Source: Myxococcota bacterium (GTDB taxonomy: Bacteria; Myxococcota; Polyangia; GCA-2747355; JAKLHH01). Taken from it: a stretch of 8,969 bases of DNA. The position numbers and the translations under genes are program-made. Positions 5,188 through 8,969 of the stretch are shown in pieces; position 1 is the first letter of the stretch, and every line of letters begins with the position of its first letter. The notes under the pieces were generated by a model, which did no database searches, was not told the origin of the DNA, and was given only the letters and a program-made list of their open reading frames with translations. The DNA lies in contig JAKLHH010000236.1 of the NCBI GenBank assembly GCA_022710245.1, positions 1 to 8,969 on the forward strand. Direction: 5' to 3'.

Positions 5188-6306
5188 ATGACCCGCGGCC
5201 ACGACGATCCAGGGGACATCAGCTTCGGCGACCTGCCCGCGTTGATGGCGGTGCAGCGCGACGCGGTCCGTCGCAACGCGCTGATCGCGGAGCCCGACCT
5301 CACCTACCTCTTCTGGGAGTGCACGCTCCGCTGCAACCTGAAGTGCACCCACTGCGGCTCCAGCTGCGACAACACCACGCCGCTCCGCGAGCTCACCACC
5401 GACGAGATGCTCGGCATCCTCGACACCATCGCCGAGGACTTCGACACCCGGCGGATGGCGGTGGCGATCACTGGCGGCGAGCCGCTCATGCGCGCCGACC
5501 TCTTCCAGATCATGAAGCGCATGAACCAGCTCGGCATGCTGACCGGCATCGTCAGCAACGCCACCATCCTCAACCACGACCGCGCGCTGAAGCTCATCGA
5601 CGCCGGCATGAGCACCATCTCGATCAGCGTCGACGGGCCGCCCGAGATCCACGACGTGGTCCGCGGCGAGGGGAGCTTCGCCAGGACCGTCGCCGGCATC
5701 ACCGCGGCGCGCGAGGCCGGCATCCCGCTGGTCGAGGCGATCACCTGCGTACGTCCGGCCAACGTGGGGCGGCTGCGCGAGGTGGAGCGGGCGGTGCGCG
5801 ACGCGGGCGCGAACAACTGGCGCCTGATCACCATCGACCGCATGGGCCGCGTCGCCGGCGACAAGAACCCCGAGATGTGGCTCGAGCCCGCGCAGATCAA
5901 CCAGCTCCTCGACTTCATTGACGTCAGGCGGCAGGAGCTCGCCGCCGAGGGCGATCCCTTCGACGTCCGCTTCTCCTGCGGCGGCTTCCTCGGCGTCAGG
6001 CGCGAGCACACCGTGCGCCCCGGCGACGGCCAGTGCTTCGCCGGGCTCGCGGTCGCCTCGATCCTCTGCAACGGCGAGGTGAGCGCCTGCCCGTCGCTGC
6101 CGCGCTCCTGGGCGCAGGGCAACGCGCTGGAGCGGCGCTTCTCAGAGATCTGGCGGAACGAGTTCAAGAAGTTCCGCGACATGTCGTGGCGCAAGGAGGG
6201 CGTCTGCCAGGACTGCATGTGGTGGGCGCAGTGCCTCGGCGGCGGCCTCCACGAGCGCCTCGCGCAGCCTGACTGCTTCTGCTGGATCGAGCGGCAGCGC
6301 GAGTAG
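5188..6306 (+). CDS. Radical SAM/SPASM peptide-modifying enzyme (rSAM/lipoprotein-system-like)
   Basis: The protein has 372 residues, starting at the ATG with GAGGGA upstream. The radical SAM cluster motif is CNLKCTHC (Cys49, 53, 56) within LFWECTLRCNLKCTHCGSSC. GGEP lies at 96-99 and SVDG at 147-150, the usual SAM-binding strands. The C-terminal SPASM domain shows Cys264, then Cys283-x12-Gly296-x4-Cys301, then Cys340-x2-Cys343-x5-Cys349, and Cys363/Cys365 near the end, enough for two auxiliary 4Fe-4S clusters. From memory, the LFWECTLRCNL-CxHCGS-C signature and the GGFLG...C.AG..VASIL..G..SACPS stretch resemble the radical SAM enzymes of the rSAM/lipoprotein system (TIGR04133). SPASM enzymes of this kind modify ribosomal peptides or maturing proteins. 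The only candidate substrate nearby is the upstream Tat-exported KYG-repeat protein. Extra Cys45 and Cys60 flank the cluster motif and Cys294 lies inside the SPASM loop. The exact reaction cannot be read from sequence. Confidence 0.9.
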   Translation: MTRGHDDPGDISFGDLPALMAVQRDAVRRNALIAEPDLTYLFWECTLRCNLKCTHCGSSCDNTTPLRELTTDEMLGILDTIAEDFDTRRMAVAITGGEPLMRADLFQIMKRMNQLGMLTGIVSNATILNHDRALKLIDAGMSTISISVDGPPEIHDVVRGEGSFARTVAGITAAREAGIPLVEAITCVRPANVGRLREVERAVRDAGANNWRLITIDRMGRVAGDKNPEMWLEPAQINQLLDFIDVRRQELAAEGDPFDVRFSCGGFLGVRREHTVRPGDGQCFAGLAVASILCNGEVSACPSLPRSWAQGNALERRFSEIWRNEFKKFRDMSWRKEGVCQDCMWWAQCLGGGLHERLAQPDCFCWIERQRE

Positions 6307-6348
6307 CGGCCGCGAGCGCCCTGCCCCGGCCTCAGCTCCCGTACGTCC

Positions 6349-7839
6349 TCAGATCCCGTACACCACCCGGTACTTCTCCTCCAGGTAGCCGAGCAGCGGC
6401 TCGACGCTGATCGGCGCCCCGGTCACCTCCCGGCAGACGTCGCCCGCGCGGAGCAGCGAGCCGCGCGTGTGGACCTTCACCCGCAGCCACTCGCGGATCC
6501 CGAGGAGCTCCCCGCGCTCCACGCGAAGGTCGAGGTCGGGCAGGTCCCTGAGCAGCGCCTGGCGGAGCTGCGCGGCGTAGAGGTTGCCGAGGGTGTAGGT
6601 GGGGAAGTAGCCGATCAGCCCCGCCGCCCAGTGGATGTCCTGCAGCGCCCCCTGGCGGTCGTCGTCGGGCGAGACGCCGAGGTCGCGCCGCATGCGCTCG
6701 CGCCACGCGCCGGGCAGGTCCGCGGGCGAGAGCCTCTCCTCGAGGAGCGCGCGCTCGAGCTCGTAGCGCAGGATGATGTGCAGGTTGTAGGTGAGCTCGT
6801 CGGCGTCGACGCGGATCAGCGAGGGACGGACCAGGTTCATCGCGCGGAAGAGCTGCTCGGGCTGGAGGCCGTCGTCGACCTCCGGGAAGGCGCTCTGCAC
6901 CAGCGGGGTCGCGTGCCGCCAGAAGGCGAGCGAGCGGCCGATCATGTTCTCCCAGAAGCGGGACTGCGACTCGTGCATCCCCAGCGAGCAGGCGCCGCCG
7001 GCGGGCCGCCGGTGGCGGGCGGGGTCGAGCCCCTGCTCGTAGAGCCCGTGCCCGGCCTCGTGCAGCGCGCCGGAGACGGCCACCGCGAGGTTGTGCTCGT
7101 CGTAGCGGTTGGTGATGCGCACGTCGCGCAGGCTCCCCGCCGTGAAGGGGTGCGCGGAGATGTCGAGCCGCCCGGCCTCGAGGTCGAAGCCGATCTGGCC
7201 GACGAGGACGCGGCAGAGCGCCGCCTGCCCGGCGCGCGGGTAGCCCCGGCGCAGCATGGTGTCGTCCGGGGCCGGCGCGCCGCGCACCCGGTCGAGGAGG
7301 CCCGCGATGCGGGGACGCAGCGAGGAGAAGAGCGCCTCCAGCTCCGCGGCGCGCATGCCCGGCTCGTAGTCGTCGAGGAGAGCGTCGTAGAGCGATTCGC
7401 CATCGCTCGCCACGCAGCGGGCGAGCGCGCGGGTGAGGTCGAGGACGCGCGTGAGGTGCGGGCGAAACGCCGCGAAGGCGTCGCCGGCGCGGGCCTTCTC
7501 CCACGCCGCCTGCGCGTGGGCGCACGCCTGGGCGTGCTCGGCGACCAGGCTGCCCGGGATCTTGACCGCGCGCTCGCGGACGCGCCGCGCCTCGCGGACG
7601 TCGGCGACCAGCAGCTCGTCGAGATCCGTGCGCGCCGCGAGCTGCTCGATCAGCTCCCCGTAGCGCGGATCGCAGACGCGCTCGTGCAGCACGGCGGCCA
7701 GCGCGGCGAGCTGGTGGCCCCGCTGCTCGATCCCCTTCGGAGGCATCAGCACCTGCTGGTCCCACTCGAGGACCCCCTTGGCCTCCTGCAGGTCGTGGAT
7801 GGTGGCGGCGAGCTCGAGAAAACGGGCGGCCTCGGTCAT
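6349..7839 (-). CDS. M32 family metallocarboxypeptidase (carboxypeptidase Taq type)
   Basis: The protein has 496 residues, typical of M32 enzymes. I chose the ATG at 7837-7839 because GGAGGGTG lies about 4 bases upstream; an ATG 15 codons earlier adds an unconserved extension. The zinc site is HEAGH (260-264), with the third ligand Glu290 in HESQSRFWEN (289-298). Other family motifs are HPF...DVRITNRY (230-246), IRVDADELTYNLHI (342-355) and the DIHWAAGLIGYFPTYTLGN stretch (401-419). These enzymes are cytoplasmic zinc carboxypeptidases that remove C-terminal residues with broad specificity. There is no signal peptide. The gene converges on the radical SAM gene with 42 bases between stops, so it belongs to a different transcription unit, and I see no specific link to the peptide system. 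All catalytic motifs are intact. Confidence 0.97.
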   Translation of the reverse strand: MTEAARFLELAATIHDLQEAKGVLEWDQQVLMPPKGIEQRGHQLAALAAVLHERVCDPRYGELIEQLAARTDLDELLVADVREARRVRERAVKIPGSLVAEHAQACAHAQAAWEKARAGDAFAAFRPHLTRVLDLTRALARCVASDGESLYDALLDDYEPGMRAAELEALFSSLRPRIAGLLDRVRGAPAPDDTMLRRGYPRAGQAALCRVLVGQIGFDLEAGRLDISAHPFTAGSLRDVRITNRYDEHNLAVAVSGALHEAGHGLYEQGLDPARHRRPAGGACSLGMHESQSRFWENMIGRSLAFWRHATPLVQSAFPEVDDGLQPEQLFRAMNLVRPSLIRVDADELTYNLHIILRYELERALLEERLSPADLPGAWRERMRRDLGVSPDDDRQGALQDIHWAAGLIGYFPTYTLGNLYAAQLRQALLRDLPDLDLRVERGELLGIREWLRVKVHTRGSLLRAGDVCREVTGAPISVEPLLGYLEEKYRVVYGI

Positions 7840-7942
7840 CTCACCCTCCGGCTGGGCTGCACCGATGAGGCAGGGATGCGACACCTCGGGCGGCCTGGCA
7901 AGTAGTCTTTGGAGCGGCGGGAGCCTCCAGCGGCGGGGACGC

Positions 7943-8698
7943 CTAGCGGGAGGGTTCTGCGGTGAGCTCCTTGAGCTTCAGCAGCAGCGGGTCAGCGACG
8001 CGGTCGATCGCCGTGGGGTCGATCAGCTCCTCGAAGACCGGCCGGCCCGAGAGCTGGATGACGGTCTGGATCAGCTCATCCTGCGGGCGGAAGGACTCGA
8101 GCGTCGAGCGCAGGACGACGAACGGAAGGCTCCCCGCGACCGGCGAGGTGCGCTCCTCGATCTCGAAGCGCAGGTCGTGGAGCAGGCGCCGGATACCGCG
8201 CTGACGGCTGATGGCCACCTGCATGGTGAGCGTGTTGAGCACCAGCGTCTTCACGTCGTCCGGCTCCGGCTTCTCGCGGGCGGCCGCGCAGCGGAGCAGG
8301 CTCGAGAGGTCGAAGGTGTGGTCGTAGGCGACGACCCAGGCCACCGGCGAGGTGACCGCCACCCGCGCCCCGCCCAGGTCATGCGTGTACTCCCACGGGT
8401 AGAGCTTGAGCTTCGGGCTGATCTTCGGCACCGGCGAGGGCATGTTGGCCGAGAGGCTGAAGAACTCGCGGCACAGCTTGGAGAACTGCTGCCCGATCAG
8501 CGCGTAGCTCTCGTCGGCGCCGCTCACGCGGCCCGCCGGGACGCCCTCGAGGTGCGCTCCCAGCACCTTCTCGGCCGTGAGCAGCGGCGCGAGCGTCTGC
8601 AGGTACTCGGCGAGGGAGTCGCGCAGGAACTGGGAGAGCCGCTGCGAGGCGGCGCGCAGGGAGGCCAGCTGCTGGAACTCGATCTTTTCGGGTGCCAT
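7943..8698 (-). CDS. Conserved-looking soluble protein of unknown function
   Basis: The protein has 251 residues from the ATG at 8696-8698, preceded by AGAGG very close to the start. An ATG 19 codons upstream (8755) is less likely because it would run through an AT-rich dyad that looks regulatory. There is no signal peptide or membrane segment. The N-terminal 50 residues are Leu/Gln/Arg-rich and helical. A central part contains LKLYPWEYTHDLGGARVAV, and the C-terminal third is helical with acidic and Leu-rich segments (LPFVVLRSTLESFRPQDELI). I recognise no family. Codon use and GC content match the neighbours, so it is probably a genuine gene. It lies 103 bases upstream of the carboxypeptidase on the same strand, so transcriptional coupling is possible. 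Confidence 0.8.
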   Translation of the reverse strand: MAPEKIEFQQLASLRAASQRLSQFLRDSLAEYLQTLAPLLTAEKVLGAHLEGVPAGRVSGADESYALIGQQFSKLCREFFSLSANMPSPVPKISPKLKLYPWEYTHDLGGARVAVTSPVAWVVAYDHTFDLSSLLRCAAAREKPEPDDVKTLVLNTLTMQVAISRQRGIRRLLHDLRFEIEERTSPVAGSLPFVVLRSTLESFRPQDELIQTVIQLSGRPVFEELIDPTAIDRVADPLLLKLKELTAEPSR

Positions 8699-8702
8699 GC
8701 CT

Positions 8703-8721
8703 CTGTTGGTACTACAAACAG
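8703..8721. promoter_or_regulatory. AT-rich dyad just upstream of the start of the unknown protein
   Basis: CTGTT (8703-8707) and AACAG (8717-8721) form a dyad around a nine-base centre, four bases upstream of the minus-strand ATG. The stretch is conspicuously AT-rich for this genome. It could be an operator or a leader hairpin overlapping the ribosome binding site. The arms are short, so chance is a real alternative. Confidence 0.25.
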
Positions 8722-8825
8722 CGGCCGGGCGCCAATCCTGGCCCCGGGCCGGCACCGCCGCCCCGTGAGGACGGCGGGTTGCGCTCTGCCCCCCCGACCC
8801 GGGTCCTGCTGCGGGCGAGCCCGCG

Positions 8826-8844
8826 CTGCGCTGCCGTGGCGCAG
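8826..8844 (-). terminator. Hairpin just past the stop of the right-edge gene
   Basis: CTGCGC (8826-8831) and GCGCAG (8839-8844) form a six-pair stem with a seven-base loop, three bases downstream of the minus-strand stop at 8848. A second GC-rich hairpin (8755-8760 with 8772-8777) follows further along. Neither has a T tract, so termination is only a possibility. Confidence 0.3.
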
Positions 8845-8847
8845 GGC

Positions 8848-8969
8848 CTACTCCGCCGGCTGCGAGGCCGGGACCGGCGTGACCTGCAGCCCGCGGCGGC
8901 TCTGCCCCTGGCGAGCGAGCCTCCGCTCCGCGTCGACCTCCCGCCCGACCCGGTCGAGCTCCGCGAGGA
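8848..8969 (-). CDS. C-terminal end of a gene running off the window, function unknown
   Basis: The minus-strand frame that ends at TAG (8848-8850) is open to the window edge and gives 39 residues. It begins LAELDRVGREVDAERRLARQ, a charged helical stretch that may be a coiled coil, and ends with a Pro/Ser-rich tail (VTPVPASQPAE). The composition looks like a real protein end, with G/C-rich third positions as in the neighbours. The 5' part and function are not visible. Confidence 0.5.
   Translation of the reverse strand, partial: LAELDRVGREVDAERRLARQGQSRRGLQVTPVPASQPAE

Noticed and set aside
6307..6348. Bidirectional terminator between the convergent radical SAM and carboxypeptidase genes
   Set aside because: Only a four-pair GGCC stem with a long loop and a short direct repeat (TCCCGTAC) are present; no T tract on either strand.
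6469..7905. Long plus-strand open frame opposite the carboxypeptidase
   Set aside because: It is antisense to an intact M32 enzyme with all zinc-site motifs; the translation is Val/Glu/Arg-rich with no recognisable domain.

Overview
High-GC (about 70%) bacterial DNA. A C-terminal tail resembling the MYXO-CTERM anchor, a -24/-12 (sigma-54) promoter match and an apparent selenocysteine gene together suggest a myxobacterium-like or other deltaproteobacterial-lineage organism. The assignment is an inference; no rRNA or marker gene is present.

Layout. Positions 29-853 (minus strand) encode an exported protein with a signal peptide and a C-terminal Gly-Cys-Ser / hydrophobic / arginine-rich tail. 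A 257-bp divergent spacer separates it from a plus-strand secreted protein of unknown function (1111-1764). Next, 31 bp downstream, is a large plus-strand gene (1796-4129). It fuses three proteins usually encoded separately: rSAM/selenodomain-associated transferase 2 (GT2-like), transferase 1 (DUF2064-like) and an ArsS-like radical SAM enzyme with its Cys-rich selenodomain. The apparent stop TGA at 4094-4096 falls where the family has its conserved C-terminal Cys or Sec. It is followed by a bacterial SECIS-like hairpin whose GGUC loop begins 18 nt after the UGA, the same spacing as in E. coli fdhF. I therefore annotate the UGA as selenocysteine and end the gene at the TGA at 4127-4129.

The middle of the window looks like an undescribed peptide-modification locus. 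A sigma-54-type promoter (4349-4364) precedes a small gene (4484-4897) for a Tat-signal protein. Its mature part is almost entirely tandem Lys-Tyr-Gly-(Ile/Val)-Lys repeats, mostly with an 11-residue period. A hairpin and a 290-bp spacer follow, then a radical SAM/SPASM enzyme (5188-6306) of the type that modifies ribosomal peptides, most like those of the rSAM/lipoprotein system. The proposed flow is: repeat protein made in excess, modified in the cytoplasm by the radical SAM enzyme, then exported already modified through Tat, which fits a cofactor-dependent cytoplasmic modification.

The right third is on the minus strand: an M32 carboxypeptidase (6349-7839), an unrecognised soluble protein (7943-8698), and the C-terminal end of another gene running off the window edge (8848-8969). 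These appear to be ordinary chromosomal genes, convergent with the radical SAM gene.
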